In this document: positions 32,088 through 44,040 of the stretch, one piece after another | How the letters are laid out: each line of letters starts with the position of its first letter | Numbering within the stretch: position 1 is the stretch's first letter | Assembly: GCF_041146395.1 (NCBI RefSeq) | Contig: NC_090990.1 | Location: 40,620,001 to 40,684,000 of the forward strand | Origin: Eulemur rufifrons | Taxonomy: Eukaryota; Chordata; Mammalia; Primates; Lemuridae | Length of the DNA stretch: 64,000 nt | Reading direction: 5' to 3' | The notes under the pieces: generated by a model | The model's input: only the letters and a program-made list of their open reading frames with translations | Told to the model about the DNA's origin: nothing | The model's database searches: none | Program-made: the position numbers and the translations under genes

Positions 32088-33013
32088 GTGAGTGTGCAGA
32101 GCTCGGGACTGGGGATGCAGCCCAGTTCCGGGATAAAGGAGGAGGGGGTGGGGGGCCACCGAGGGTGGCTGGGGACATTTGGCAGTCAGGAGAGGGCAGT
32201 GGAGGGTGCGGGCCACCCTGAGAGGCAGCCAGGTGAATATGGGCTTAGGAGTCGGGTGGGCCTGGGGTCAAATCCCAGCCCCTCTGCTGGGTAACTTTGG
32301 CACGTTCCTCACTCTCCTGGGCCTCAGTTTCCCCACATGGGAATGATCATTCCTGCTACACAGGATATTGTGAGGATTGGGACAATGCCTTTAGGTGCTC
32401 TCTCTCAATCTCTCTGTGAGTAGCGGAGGGCTGGGAGCCAGAGGGACCCGAGTGCAAATCTTGGCTCTGCTGATGACCTACCTGTGACTTTGAGCAAGTC
32501 ACTCCCCACCCCACACCTGTCCCTATCCATCTGTGAGCTGAGTTCCTCGTCCATCCGTTTATTTATCCATTCCATCAGCATTACCGGGCACCTACTCCCT
32601 GCCTGGCCTGGACTGGCCTCCACCCTGAGGAGCTCCCAGTCCAATGGGGGGGCAGACAAGGAAACAGAAGGCTGCCCCAGTGTGACTGGGCCCATGAGAG
32701 ACCAGAGGAGGACCCTGAATGACTGGAGAAGTGCACGCGTGACCTGGTTTGGATAGTAACGTATAATAGCCCTGTTTCTTGAGCACCTAGGAGGTGCCAG
32801 GCATGGTGCAAAGTGCTTTGTGCATATTGTCTGCTGTAAACCTCAGTAACAGCTGCAGGAGTGAATACTGGTATTTCCCCCACTTTACAGGGGAGGAAAC
32901 TGGGCCCGGAGAGGTGAACTGGCCTACCCCAGGCCTTGCAGCTAGAGGCCGGGATTTGGACCCAGGCAGTCTGACTCAGAGCTACCCTCACCCTTGTGGT
33001 CTTTGCCCTGCAG
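32088..33013. other. BSND: BSND intron 3
   Basis: The intron is about 0.9 kb. MIR on + lies near 32235-32400, another MIR-like piece near 32415-32520, an L2-like piece near 32550-32720 and MIR on - near 32765-32975. It ends 'tttgccctgcag'. Confidence 0.55.
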
Positions 33014-33476
33014 CCCTGCAGCCTGTCCCCAGGGCCCTGCACCCTTGGCCTCCTTCCAAGATGACCTGGACGTGGGCTCCAGCGACGACAGCAGCCCTGA
33101 TCCATCTCCACCTGACAGGGAGGAACCTCACCCCCCTCCACAGGAGCCCCGGGCCTGCTGGTGCCCGCTGGACCGCTACGGCGACTTTGCCCTGATCGAC
33201 GCCCCCACGGGGGAGGATGTGCCCCAAGCAGGGCAGCAGCAGGAAGTGGCCCTGCCCAACAACTGGCAACGGTCCCCAGGGACAAAGGAGGAGGAGGAGG
33301 AGGAGGAGGAGGAGGAGGAGGAGGAGGAGGAGGAGGAGGAGGAGGCGGCGGCTTTGGACACAGGCACGGAGGAGCCTGAGGAGGAGGAGGAAGACTTGTA
33401 CTATGGGCTGCCAGACAGCCCCGGGGACCCCCTTCCAGACAAGGAACTGGGCTTTGAGCTCAATGCCCAGGGGTGA
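33014..33476 (+). CDS. BSND: BSND exon 4, with polyglutamate expansion
   Basis: This exon encodes residues 175-328 of barttin, the acidic cytoplasmic tail. Blocks conserved with human are [44 protein letters not shown] and the C-terminal [10 protein letters not shown] run of 19 consecutive Glu (residues 267-285) is encoded by uninterrupted GAG codons at 33288-33344, followed by three Ala. Human barttin has only a short mixed Lys/Glu stretch there, so the tract explains much of the 328 versus 320 length difference. A pure GAG tract is prone to slippage. The stop TGA is at 33474-33476. The tail is dispensable for basic channel trafficking in published truncation work as I recall it. Confidence 0.95.
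33288..33344 (+). repeat. BSND: (GAG)19 trinucleotide microsatellite in BSND coding sequence
   Basis: Nineteen uninterrupted GAG codons lie within exon 4. Perfect purity of the repeat suggests recent expansion and likely length polymorphism. The complementary strand is a perfect CTC run. Confidence 0.97.
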
Positions 33477-35472
33477 GAAGGAACTGGAACCACTGCTAAC
33501 CCCATGTGACCTCATAGGCCTCAGTTTCCCTATCTGCAAAATGGGATTTCATAGAGGTTCAGATGAGACAATGGACCTGAGAGCATTTTGAGAACTGTAA
33601 AGAAATGCACAAGGGACCGGTGGTGGCTCACACCAGTAATCCCAGCACTTTGGGAGGCCGAGGTGGGAGGATCGCTTGAGCCCAGAAGTTGGAGGCTGTA
33701 GTGAGCTACAATCGTGCCGCTGCACTCTAGCCTGGGAGACAGAGCGAGACCCTGTCTCTAAAAAAAGAAAAAGCACAGGGAGAGGATGACGCCTACCCAT
33801 GGCTCAGTGCTCTCCCAATTGGTAGTTCCCTTTGGCAAACCTTTGAAGGTAAAATATGACGCAATGAGAAGGTTTGCAGCTGCTGAGACCCTCAAAAGTT
33901 CTTTCCACTTCCCCCCACAGTTGGCCTCTGACAGGGACCCTCCTTGGTGCTATCCCTGGGCCCTGATCTTGTGAAGGCCTCTCGGGGCTCCCATTCCTGT
34001 GGTCTTGTAGTCCATCTGGTAGGTGGGGTGATCGTCTTCACTCGGAGCTCACCACGCCTCTTCCTGCCCACGTCCTCCTGCAGCTCCCATTGCCCCTCCG
34101 CCGGGATCCGAAACCTCCGTGGCCGACCCCTGCTATCCTCCCGACTTTATCCCTGGACAGCCCCCCTCATTCTCTCTGCTCCTCCAGTTCCAGCCCCGCC
34201 ATCCTGCTGCTCACGCTCTTGCCCGAGCTGCCCTCCTCCACCAGGCTGCCCCCGGCTCCCTCGCCAGCTTGGCAAACTCCTGCTCATCCTTCAAAGCCCT
34301 GCACAGATGACCTTCCTCTGAAGGCTTTTCCTGATGTCACACTCCTGGAATAAAGCAGCCCTTGCTCTGCTGCGCTACCTCTGGGCCTTGTACGTTTATC
34401 ACTGTGGTGTGCCCCTGCTCCTGCCCAAGGGTGGCCTCATGACCTTGACCCTTACCTCGGCATCTCCTGTGCCCAGCCAGGACTCTGGTCTGGCCTGGAG
34501 CCCTGGTCATTGAGGGTAGACAGAACTCACCAGGACCCAGGAACTTCTGCAGATGACGTCGTCCTCTCCCACTTCCCCAACTGTTGGACTCACAGCCCTC
34601 TCCCTCTCTGGCATTCAGACTTCTAAGTGGCCTGTGTACAGTCACAGGGCCGGGCAGAAAGCCCCTGCAGGAACATGGCCCTCCCCCCACCCGCAGAATA
34701 CGTTTGCACTGATGTAGGATTGCGGGCGAAATTCAGCGTCCTGCCTTAATTTAGTTTGAATCAGGTGGTGTTTACTGAGCACCTGCCATGTGCCAGACAT
34801 CACGCTGGGGTCTCTAGGGGGAGAGAGAATGAACCACTGCTACAGTCCCCGCCCCAAAGGGCTCGCGATCTAGCGAGCTTGATTTCTTGCAAGTTGGAGA
34901 CGGAGCGCGAAACAGAAGCTGAGGCTGAGGTGGGAGCAGAGAAGTGAAAACCTGACACCGCAGAGGCAGCGGAGTGACAGCCACACGGCCATCTGGGGCA
35001 CATAGCTCAGGCCGCCTCAGGGGCCCCTGCAGAGGTCACTGTATCCGTAGCATCTCAGAGTGACGCTTTTATTACGCTGGTCTCTGCAGAGCCCCTCTGT
35101 GCCCGCCCCAGCTGCAGAGAAAGGGCAGTGATGCCACCTCAGACCAGGAGCGCACACTCAGAGCTTGCACCTGGAGACCGTCACCAGGTGGGTGGGCCTC
35201 TGGGTCACGGTTGGGGTCCTGGCTGGAGGAAGGAGATGCCACCTGTGCGGTGTCAGAAGGGCACAGCCCCGAGCACACTCCCTCTTCTGGGTCACTTCTG
35301 CCTCTGGAGTGAAGGGTGCCCCGGGCACATCCTCTCTGCTGGTGTGACGCAGGGACAGGTGTTCCTGCTCATAGCCCGCGTCCTCGGATGAGGTGAGGTG
35401 TAGCGAGCTCCTGTGCTCTGCGGACCAAGGCAGGGAAGTCTGTGACCTGCATCAGAAGGAGCGCGAGCGCCA
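33477..35472. other. BSND: BSND 3' untranslated / flank region
   Basis: After the stop there is a short MIR core (33500-33600), the Alu-related element at 33613-33773, a plus-strand L2 3' fragment near 34080-34400 that includes an AATAAA at 34349-34354, and a minus-strand L2 fragment near 34745-34900. The AATAAA is the nearest plausible BSND polyadenylation signal but is embedded in repeat sequence. Confidence 0.45.
33613..33773 (+). repeat. Alu-related SINE, monomer-length or centrally deleted
   Basis: It starts as an Alu left end ('ggtggctcacaccagtaatc') but goes after about 60 bp into right-monomer-like sequence ('ggaggctgtagtgagctac') and a short A-rich tail. The total length is about 160 bp. 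Flanking direct repeats 'gcacaaggga' and 'gcacagggag' suggest insertion as a unit. It lies in the probable BSND 3' region. Confidence 0.75.
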
Positions 35473-36381
35473 ATGGCTGAAATAAACCAGTTTTCAACTT
35501 TACAGTGGTCACCTTCATTCACCTGCACATTCTTTTCTGTAAAAGCACCTGTCCCCTCTCAGGGCAGGATAAATGAGGCGTGGTGCCCGCAGGCCCCCGG
35601 GGCCCCCTCTAGGAAGCGAGCACCCACCGCAGTGGCCAGACCGCGGGGGCGGCTGCATGGTGCCGGATCTCAGGAGTGGCCCCCTTCCCCCGAGCCACAC
35701 CTGCAGGGCCTTCGACATGAACAAGAGCCTCTGGATGCCGGGCCTGTCCCGGAGGGGCCTGCAGGGGGTCGGGGCAGCGAGAGAGACGGCGAGGTCCAGG
35801 CTTGGTCGCCCCCCACCTCGCTGCATGTCGGGGAGACCACGCGGCTGACCTGCCCGGGGAGGTCCTGGTCGGTGCCGCTGCCTCTCCTTGGCTGGGAGCG
35901 GCGCTCCGTCTCCCTGTCAGAGCTTTCCCGTCCGGACGACACCCTGCGTGTTCACCTCCCCTACCCCGTGACCCGGCAGGTCCGGTTGCCCCTGTGGACC
36001 TCAGTCTCCTCATGTGCAAACGGGACTCGATGTGCCCTGTCTCTGAATCTCGCAGGGTTGCGTGGCGGGGTACGTGACAGGCTCCGTCTGTCAACGTCCT
36101 GCAGCAGAAGGGCGCCAGGCACGCACCTGCAGTCAGCAGGGTCCCTCGCTGCAGCGAGGGGGAACAGGAGCTGCGGGGAACCACGGGGTGTCTCGGAAAG
36201 AGGGTGTCAGAAAGGACCCGCTACAGGCTTCGGGCTGGCGTCCGGTGGTTTCGGGGGTTTGAGGAAGCGGACCTTGGCTCTAGACGGCATGACGTCAGGA
36301 GCTGATTGTAGGACTGGGCATCTTCCTCAATGCTATCTAGAAGGAAGGGAGACCAGACCACTGCTAAAGCTGGACAAGTAG
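35473..36381 (+). other. Unsupported 302-codon open reading frame in GC-rich DNA
   Basis: An ATG-initiated frame stays open for 302 codons in a GC- and CpG-rich stretch. The translated sequence is rich in Arg, Gly, Pro and Ser, with no recognisable domain, signal peptide or membrane segment. A MIR-like core ('cctcagtctcctcatgtgcaaa') sits inside the frame near 36000. Human has no annotated gene here that I know of. I regard it as probably non-coding; a lineage-specific transcript cannot be excluded. Confidence 0.2.
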
Positions 36382-39300
36382 CGGCCGCCCTACAGGCAGG
36401 ACGGGGATGGTTGGTCATTTCTGGTCATGTTTTGCCTGCGCTCAGCCCTGGTAACTGCCAAGTGGTCTTGCTTTGTGTTGACCCATCATGGTGGGAGCGG
36501 CCCTGTCTGATGATGCTGGCATTCTGTGATGTTCGTGTCCAGAGGGAGAGCACCGAGGACTGCCGAGAGGGCCGGGCCAGCGCCCGGCTGGCAGGCGCTG
36601 TGACCCTGCCGTCTCACCGCTCGGCAGCTCCTCCTCTGAGCCTGCCACCAACGGTGGGCAGACGGGGAATGTGCTGTGGGTTTTGTTTGCAGCTGCAGCT
36701 TTTTAGAAGCTGGGGCTTTGAAGATGGGGCAGGGGACACTGACCCTTTTAGCTCTGGCCACCATGAGTGCTATGACTTATCCCCTTAACTTCCCACACCA
36801 CCTGCCATCCCACTGTGGCTCCCCACTCCCCTCTAAGAACACCAGCGCCTCTGGGGTGTCCCCTCTCATTAGCTGGTTGGCCGGGAGGGGGCAAGGTGCT
36901 CGTGAAGGACCCCGGGGGGTGGGGGCACCGAGGGCCTGGTGGGGGGCTGCCTTGGGTGGCAAAACCTGGGATTCCAGCTTTCGGCCCCTGGCTCTGGATT
37001 CGTGTGCCAGGGTGGAAATTCCTGCTCTTGTTCACTCTCCGGTGAGGTCAGAGGAACTCTGGAAGTTTCCACTCTCTGGGGAGGAAAGGCCCTGGAGGGG
37101 CAGCGCCTGTCCTTAACTGGGAAGGGGTAGGCAAGGGAAGACAATGGTCCTGGGCTCTGCCGACTGCTGGCCGTGACCTTGGGCACATCACAGCCCTCCC
37201 TGGGCTTCCGTTTTCCCTGTAAGATTATGTGGAGGTGGACAAGGACAAGGCTCCACTTCTACGACCAGTCCTCAGGCACTGTGTGCCAGATGCCCTCACA
37301 CCTATCACCCCATCTGTCCTGGGAACAGCCCTGGGGGACAGATCTGTCCACCCCACATTGCAAATGTTTGTTCTAAATCCCGGACTCTTGAGTCAGAAAT
37401 GCCTGGCCTACCCTCGTCCTCTGCCAGTTACTTGCTGGGTGACCTTGGACAAGTCAATGCCCCTCTCTGAATATGAACGTCCACATTTATGCAGTGAGGA
37501 GGATAAAAGCTCCCTCTTGGGCTGTTGTGAAGAACGAATGGGTGCGATGTCTCTGGTACATTTTTGGTGCTCGAATGGTGTCAATTTCCTTCTTTCCCTC
37601 TCTGGTCTCTGTGTCCTCGTCTACATGACAAATAAGGCAATAGGTGAATGTGGTCACCAGGAGGAAGATGCAAGTGAAACTCCTTGCAGTGGGTAAAGGA
37701 CATTGCTGGGGGCCAGGTGCTGAGGGCAGGTAAGCTGACAGCAAGCACAGGGACTGCGGTGTCTAAAATGCCGAGTGAGGGGCAGCATCCCAGGAGCCTG
37801 GAGGGGGAACAGGCGGGGAACAGGTTCTCAGGCACCTGCTGAGCATGGGGTGCTTCACGTGTCCCATCTCGCAGAATTTAATCCTTCCATCAGCCCTGGG
37901 AGATGGCCTTCACTGGGGGTGAAACTGGGATTCCAACATAGGTCCTCTGAGCCCGTGCTCTTTCCACAATGCCATCTGGTCCGCACGTGACAATGTGACT
38001 CAGTGACACACCTGCTATGCTGTGCACACCTGACTTCATTTCATCCTCACAACCTGCAAGGTTGGAGTATTGTCATATGAGGAAACTGAGGCTCAAAGAG
38101 GCTGAATAATTTGACCATCCTCCTGGGGAAGGGGCAAATGGAGGAGAGGAGGTATAGCTGTAGGGCTTCAATTCCTGGTAGGAATGTTCCAGCGGCTCCA
38201 GGCCATCCCGACCCCAGCGCGGACAGGAGAAAGATGCACATTGACAAGTCAGGCAGCCAGGTCCACTGAGCACCCACCTGTGCCTTTCCCTGTGCTGGTG
38301 CTGAGGGAAACACACCCCTGCTCCCACACCTTCCGTGACTCCCTGCGGCCCACAGGATAAAAGTCATGTTCCTCAGGCTGGCATATGGGGTCCTTTCCAG
38401 CTGAATCATCCACCACGTCCCCCAGCACAGCAGCACGGGACAGCTGACCTTTCATGCCATGCTGCCTTTGCCCAGGTTGTTCCCCCCGCCTGGATGCCCT
38501 TCATCCCCTCCTCTGTCACCCCTCCAGGCCTGGCTCAAATTCTCTCTGCTCCCTGGAGCCTGAACTGGCCCTGTTCTCCCCTCCCAGGGCAGAACCCTCC
38601 CCACTCCACCCTCTCCTCTGAGTCTACCCCAAACTGTGAGCCCGACTATTCCCAGGACTTCTTACGTTACCAGTCTCCCACCTGGACTAGGAGGACTTTT
38701 GAGGACAGGGGCCTCTTCCTACCCATGCTTCTATCTCCAGGACTTAGCAAAAGCAGGAATAGTGCTGCCGGTGAGACAGAACGGAATTGAACTGAACCAG
38801 GTGCTTGCTCTGAAGGCTCGCTGGCCCTGGGGCACAGACTGCTAAACCCAGGGACGAGGAGCACTCAGTTTGGAGTAATCAGCCCTGGCTTTGAGACTGG
38901 GCTTCCCCGCTGGCCAGCTCTGTGACTTTACCCAAGAGACTTAGCCTTTCTGGCCCTCAATGTCTTGATCAGTAAAATGGGGTTAATAATATCTACCCAA
39001 TAGCCATGTTGTGAAGATTAGATGAGACAATGCCCACCGAGTGTGCAGCACGTGCCTGGCGCCTGGCGAGCCCTCAGCAAATGGTAGTTATCACGAGTAT
39101 TACTATCGTCTGCAGAGACGATGGGAACAAGGCATAGACATCAGGAGCCAGTGCAGACGTGGGGCTGTCCAAGTCTACAAGCACTGTGTCATGCAAGCTC
39201 CTGTACGGTCCAAGCCCTGCATCGTCAGCGCTTCCCAAATGCAGTTAAATGGACCTGGCTGGGCTGGTAGCACCAGACTCTCCCAGGAAGCTTTAAAATT

Positions 39301-40940
39301 TCACTGAACCAACCTCGGGAGAGGTCTGGGATGGTCTGGATTTTGAATAAGCAGACCTGATGATTTTAAAATGCAGAAGGGCTTTGGGTTAGTTTTTTGT
39401 TTTTTTTCTATGTGGATTATCAAGAATTGGAATAGCTGGAAGGCCACCCAGGGGAGGTGGGAGTTGCAGGCCAGCATTTGAGAAAGTAGAATGAAAGGGC
39501 GAGGGTATCTCAGACGGAGGGCATGGCATAGGCCAAGCACTCAAGGAGGGAAGGAGGAAGGGGTGCTCCCCCAAACCTGGAGACTGGCCTGGCTGGAGAG
39601 GTAGAGGACAAGGTGAGAGAGGGAGGCCATAGCTTGGTCATGAGGCTTCTTGAATTCCTGCCGAGAAGCTCAGATTTGATCTGAGGGGCCACAAGGATCC
39701 ACTGATGGTTCCTGAGCAGATGAATGACTTGAAGAAAGAAATGTTTAGGGCATACAGTGCTTAATAGATACAAAAGGGAATGAGGGAACATATTGGTGGC
39801 GAGAAGGCTGACCTGTGCCCTGAGGCAGGATTCAGGTCTCAACCTGCCCTGCGAAAAGTTTTACCCCCCCTCCACCCCGTGGCACTGGGTGGACGCAGGT
39901 GAGGACTGAAGCTGTGCAGCCAGTGTCCTGGGCTCCTCATTGCTGACCACGAGCCCAGCAGAGCGGGGCAGGGAACTCTGTGGCAGAGGCTGGAGCCTCC
40001 CTCCAAGATACCAGAGCCCTGGCCACGGCGGTGAGCAGTTCAGAGGTGACCCAGGGCCAGGGCAAGTGAGGGCCCCAGTGACCCAGAAAATTGGTCAGAC
40101 CACAGGTCCCACTGGTTGATTTTGCAAATGGTCGGAGTTCTCAAGCCCCCGCACATCCCAGAGAAGAGCAGAACTGGGGTGATGGGTAGGTGGGCATTAA
40201 CAGGCTTTGGAGGCCGGGTCGGCCAGCCCAGGGGCAGGGAGGGTTAGATTTCATTCATTCACTTGTTCCTTTGTTTATTCATTTATTCTATGATAGCTAC
40301 AAACACTCTCTAAGCACCTGCTTGGCGCCACTCCCTGTGCTAGGCACTGGGGACAGAGAGATGCATCTGACCCATGCCTGTTTTGGGGGGGGGGGGTGAG
40401 TCCCCTCCCTGGAATAACTGCAAAATGAACAGTGATGGGTCAGTGTGGTCAATGCTGAATGTGGGAGGGTTGGGGGGAAGCACAGCAGGGATCTGACCCA
40501 CCTGGGCAGTCAGCAAGAGCTTCTCAGAGAGGTGACAGACACCAAGCTGTGTCCTGAAGGATTCGCTGGGAAAGAACAGGGAGAGAGGTCAGCTTGGGTG
40601 AAGGCTAGGGGCTCCGAGTCACCCTACCATATGTGAGGGTTGACCCAGGGGTAGATGTGAACTTTGCTTAGGATAAGTGAGGAGGGGGGCTGGAGAGGAC
40701 GTGGACAGACAGGTGGGGACAGACCAGGGAGGCTGTAGATGCTGCCCTGGAGCACATGGGAAGGCCCCAGTGGGGTGGGTAGAAAAGGACACAGCTGTAG
40801 TTTCCATGGTAGGGGGACTTTGTAACATGCAGAGCTGCCCAAAGAATGGGCAGGAACATACATGACAGAAGGAGGTTAGAGATCTTAGTGGAGAGAAAGG
40901 AAAAGAGAGAAAAGGAGTTCAGCCGTAAAGGACACAAATG
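36382..40940. other. Intergenic between BSND and PCSK9, L2/MIR-rich
   Basis: The region includes MIR on + near 37380-37590, MIR-like pieces near 37840-38110, a plus-strand L2 3' fragment near 38250-38800, MIR on + near 38885-39100, a minus-strand L2 near 39470-39800, and a minus-strand L2 near 40260-40850, with a poly-G run near 40385-40396. No gene was seen. Confidence 0.5.
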
Positions 40941-41408
40941 AAATCATAGTCAACTTCAGGAATAATCAGAGGAATGCAAAGTAAGGCATGTCTTCACATG
41001 TAACACTGACAGCATTGTGTAAAGATAAGAACAGTAAAAATCGTAATGGGTGGTGTTGGCAGAATGTGGAGGAACAGGGCTGTTCCTTACGTTGCTGGTG
41101 GGAATGGAAATGTTCCGGAAGCTGCTGGGAGAGCGGTGCGGCAGTGTGCACGACAGCCTTCACATGCGGGCCACTCTGGTTCAGTGCGTCCACATCTAGG
41201 AATGGCTAATTTATCCAAGGAATTCATCCTAAAGAAAAAAATCACACAAGTTTGCCAATATGTACTTATAGAAGGGTGTTTATTACTGCATTGATAATGG
41301 TAGTTAAAATGTGGAAAGAATCTAAATGCCCAATAATAGGAGATTGGCTGAATAATTATGCTACAACTATGCAAGGGGCTGCCATAGTGGCCATTCAAAA
41401 TGGCGACC
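40941..41408 (+). repeat. L1-like LINE fragment (plus), interrupted downstream
   Basis: Landmarks are 'aatgcaaagtaagg', 'gttgctggtgggaatggaaat' and 'aatctaaatgcccaataata' in L1/HAL1 order. The same element appears to resume near 43310-43383 and again at 43812-44040 ('gtatgatcccacataatc', 'ttacaatatgcatgtaaat'), so it is split by later insertions. Confidence 0.6.
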
Positions 41409-41540
41409 CCAGCCAGGAGTGGTGGCGCACACCTCTAGTCCCAGCCATGTGGGGAGGCTGAGGCAGGAGGGCCACTTGAGCCCAGGAGTTCAAGAGCAGC
41501 TTGGACAACAGAGTGAGATCTCTCTCTAAAAAAAAAAAAT
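41409..41540 (+). repeat. Free left Alu monomer (FLAM-like)
   Basis: About 130 bp resembles the 7SL-derived Alu left monomer: 'ggtggcgcacacctctagtc', 'gaggctgaggcaggag', 'gacaacagagtgagat', then an A run. There is no right monomer. FLAM-type monomers predate dimeric Alus. Confidence 0.75.
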
Positions 41541-41544
41541 CTAT

Positions 41545-41755
41545 CACTGCTATCTCAGCGCATGTACCTCTCCTTTGTAGCACGTTATCATCGTAATTTC
41601 ACATTTCTTTCTGAATTTCTTTATAAATTTCTCAATCTCTCATTAGATGCTAAGCTCCATGAAGGAGCTATTAGGTTCATTATCGTGTCCTCAGTGACTA
41701 GTAAAGTACCTGGAACACAGCACACTCTCAATAAATTGTTGTTAAATGGATGACT
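41545..41755 (+). repeat. L2 LINE 3' end fragment
   Basis: The segment 'gatgctaagctccatgaagg ... acctggaacacagcacactctcaataaattgttgttaaatgg' matches the 3' end of L2. Confidence 0.65.
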
Positions 41756-41764
41756 GAATCTCTT

Positions 41765-41832
41765 CTTTCTTTTTTTTCTTTTCTTTGAGACAAGGTCTAT
41801 CACCCAGGCTGGAGTGCAGCAGTGTAATGATA
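41765..41832 (-). repeat. Alu SINE, 3' part (split by mariner)
   Basis: T-rich reversed tail and 'gagacaaggtctatcacccaggctggagtgcag', ending in 'aatgata'. It is the reverse complement of the Alu right-monomer end and continues at 43071 after the mariner element. Confidence 0.88.
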
Positions 41833-43068
41833 TAGGTCATTAAATATGAAATGTCCAGTTTCGAGTCAAAAGTTTATTATATCTCAAACAAAAAGCAGTA
41901 CAATGTATCAAAGTATGTGCCTAAACTATCGACACAGTGTTGCCATCTTAACGGTGGCTTGTTTACGCCAGCTGCGAAGAAGCCTGGAGAGCGAGTGGCG
42001 ATGAAATCACTAAAGACGTTTTCCACAGCTTGTTGAGAATTGAATAATTTTCCTTGCAAGAAGTGGTCCAAAGCCTGGAAGAAGCGGGAGTCAGTTGGTG
42101 CAAGGTCTGGTGAATACGGTGGATGACAGAGAGTTTCCAAGTCCAGCTTCTGTCGTTTGAGCAGCGTTATTTTTTGTGACATGTGGTCTTGCAAGAGGGT
42201 TGGCCTGTCTCTGTTAATCTTATTCGCAAGCATCATTTTGTCCAGTTGGTTGCAGGAGACATCTGCTGTAATCGATTGACCAGGTTTCATGAAGCTGTAG
42301 TGGATAATATCAGCGCTGGACCACCAAACAGACACCATTAGCTTTTTTTGATGAATATTCAGTTTTGGACTGTGTTTCAGCACTTCGTCTTTATCCGATC
42401 ATTGTGCCAAATGCTTGAGATTGTCAAAAAGAATCCATTTTTCATTATATGTAACAATACAGTGTAGAAATGGTTGTCTTTATGTCGTGACAGCAATGAA
42501 AGGCAAGCTTCGAGACCATTTCTCTTCTGAAGCTTGTTTAATTCATGCAGAATCCATCTATCCAGCTTCCTTACTTTGCCCGTTTGTTGCAAATGGTCCA
42601 ATGTTGGAATAGTAACCTCAAACCTTGCTGCTAATTCACACATTGGTTGAGATGGATTCGCTTCCACTGCAGCTTTCAGCTCATCGTTATCCACCTTGGT
42701 CACTCACGTGGCTCATTTTCAAGATTAAAATCACCAGAATGGAACTTCTCAAACCATTGACATACTGTGGGTTCATTAGCCACATCCTTCCCAAACACTT
42801 TGTTGATATTTGGAGCTGTCTGTGCTGCATTTGTTCCATGATAGAACTCATATTCAAAAATAACATGAATTTTTGACTTATTCATGGTTTCACAAAAATT
42901 GCTCTAAAAAATTTTGAAAGATAATCACAAGCCACGATATGCATTTGAAAGACTGAGGATGTACCTTCATCCTCATAATAAAAAAAAGTGTCAAAGTGAA
43001 ATGTCAGAGATATCAACTGTGAAACTTAGTACTTAGGGAAATTGGACCTTTCATACTTAGTAATCTAA
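41833..43068 (-). mobile_element. Mariner (Hsmar2-like) DNA transposon, near full length, inserted in an Alu
   Basis: An element of about 1.24 kb has inverted terminal repeats: left 'taggtcattaaatatgaaatg', right the inverse of a similar block. TA duplications flank it at 41831-41832 and 43069-43070. The minus strand encodes a mariner transposase in three broken frames: an N-terminal helix-turn-helix part (42700-42885), a middle part (42377-42703) and a C-terminal part (41877-42383). The first catalytic Asp of the CDE-type motif reads Asn; the second (LLQD) and third (PTD) are present. Frameshifts and the lost Asp make it inactive. Family assignment is from memory. Confidence 0.88.
41877..42885 (-). 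pseudogene. Mariner transposase pseudogene
   Basis: Remnant transposase of the element above, starting near 42885 with MNKSKIHVIFEYEF and ending near 41877. Recognisable parts are the N-terminal DNA-binding region, the VDNDELKAAVEANPSQ linker region and the C-terminal catalytic segment with SVWWSSADIIHYSF and PPYSPDLAPTD. At least two frame breaks separate these parts, and a substitution has removed the first catalytic acid. Confidence 0.85.
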
Positions 43069-43070
43069 TA

Positions 43071-43345
<275 letters not shown>

Positions 43346-43383
43346 TAATTAAGAGAAAGAGAAGATTATAAAACAGCATGCAT

Positions 43384-43811
43384 GCTGTTGAGGACTTTGT
43401 TAATTCCCTCCTTCCTTGATTTTGTTTCAGGAGGGCCACATGCCCACACTCAGTTGATAAATTATGATGGATCTGGGGTAAAAAAAATTATTATTGATCC
43501 AAAGCCAATCATGAAAGTCCTATTTGCTGATGCTAAAGATGGCCATGAGATCCAATTCTGGCCAATGAAACCTAAAGAACAATCTGTTGGGGGTCACTTC
43601 TAAAGTTTTTGCTTTTCTAATAAAAATGCAGAAGTGGCTGCCTTTGCTGGCCTTGACAATAGATGTAGTGCCTGGAGCTGCAGCAGCCATCTTGCAACCA
43701 TGAGGGAAGTTCCAAGAGACTCAGAGATGCTGGACCTAACATTGTTGAACCAGTGAACCACAGCCAGCAACCACAGGTACTCTAGCTATGTCAGAAAAAT
43801 GAACCTCTATT
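43384..43811 (+). repeat. Old interspersed repeat with a short open frame
   Basis: This segment separates two parts of an L1-like element. Blocks such as 'tctggccaatgaaacc' and 'gctgcagcagccatcttgcaacc' recall an ancient mammalian LTR-like repeat whose name I cannot give with confidence. It contains a frame open for over 50 codons, ending at 43603 and followed by AATAAA at 43619, which I do not consider a gene. Confidence 0.45.
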
Positions 43812-44040
43812 TAAGATGAATGCACTCTCAACAGATACAGAGTATGATCCCACATAATCTGTATGTGCAAATATAAATAGAAAAAAATTGAAGTGATTAT
43901 CTCTGGGTGGGTGGTGGGATTCTCCATCATATATTTGATTTTATGAAGTTTTTACAATATGCATGTAAATAATGATCAGAAAAATAATATGTTACATTCA
44001 GAAAATAGACAATGATGCTACTTCTATTTTTTAAGAAATA

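Noticed and set aside
43404..43603. Short frame with a splice-acceptor-like tract before it and AATAAA after it
   Set aside because: It looked like a last exon or processed pseudogene, but blocks inside and just after it match an old interspersed repeat, and no known protein is recognised.
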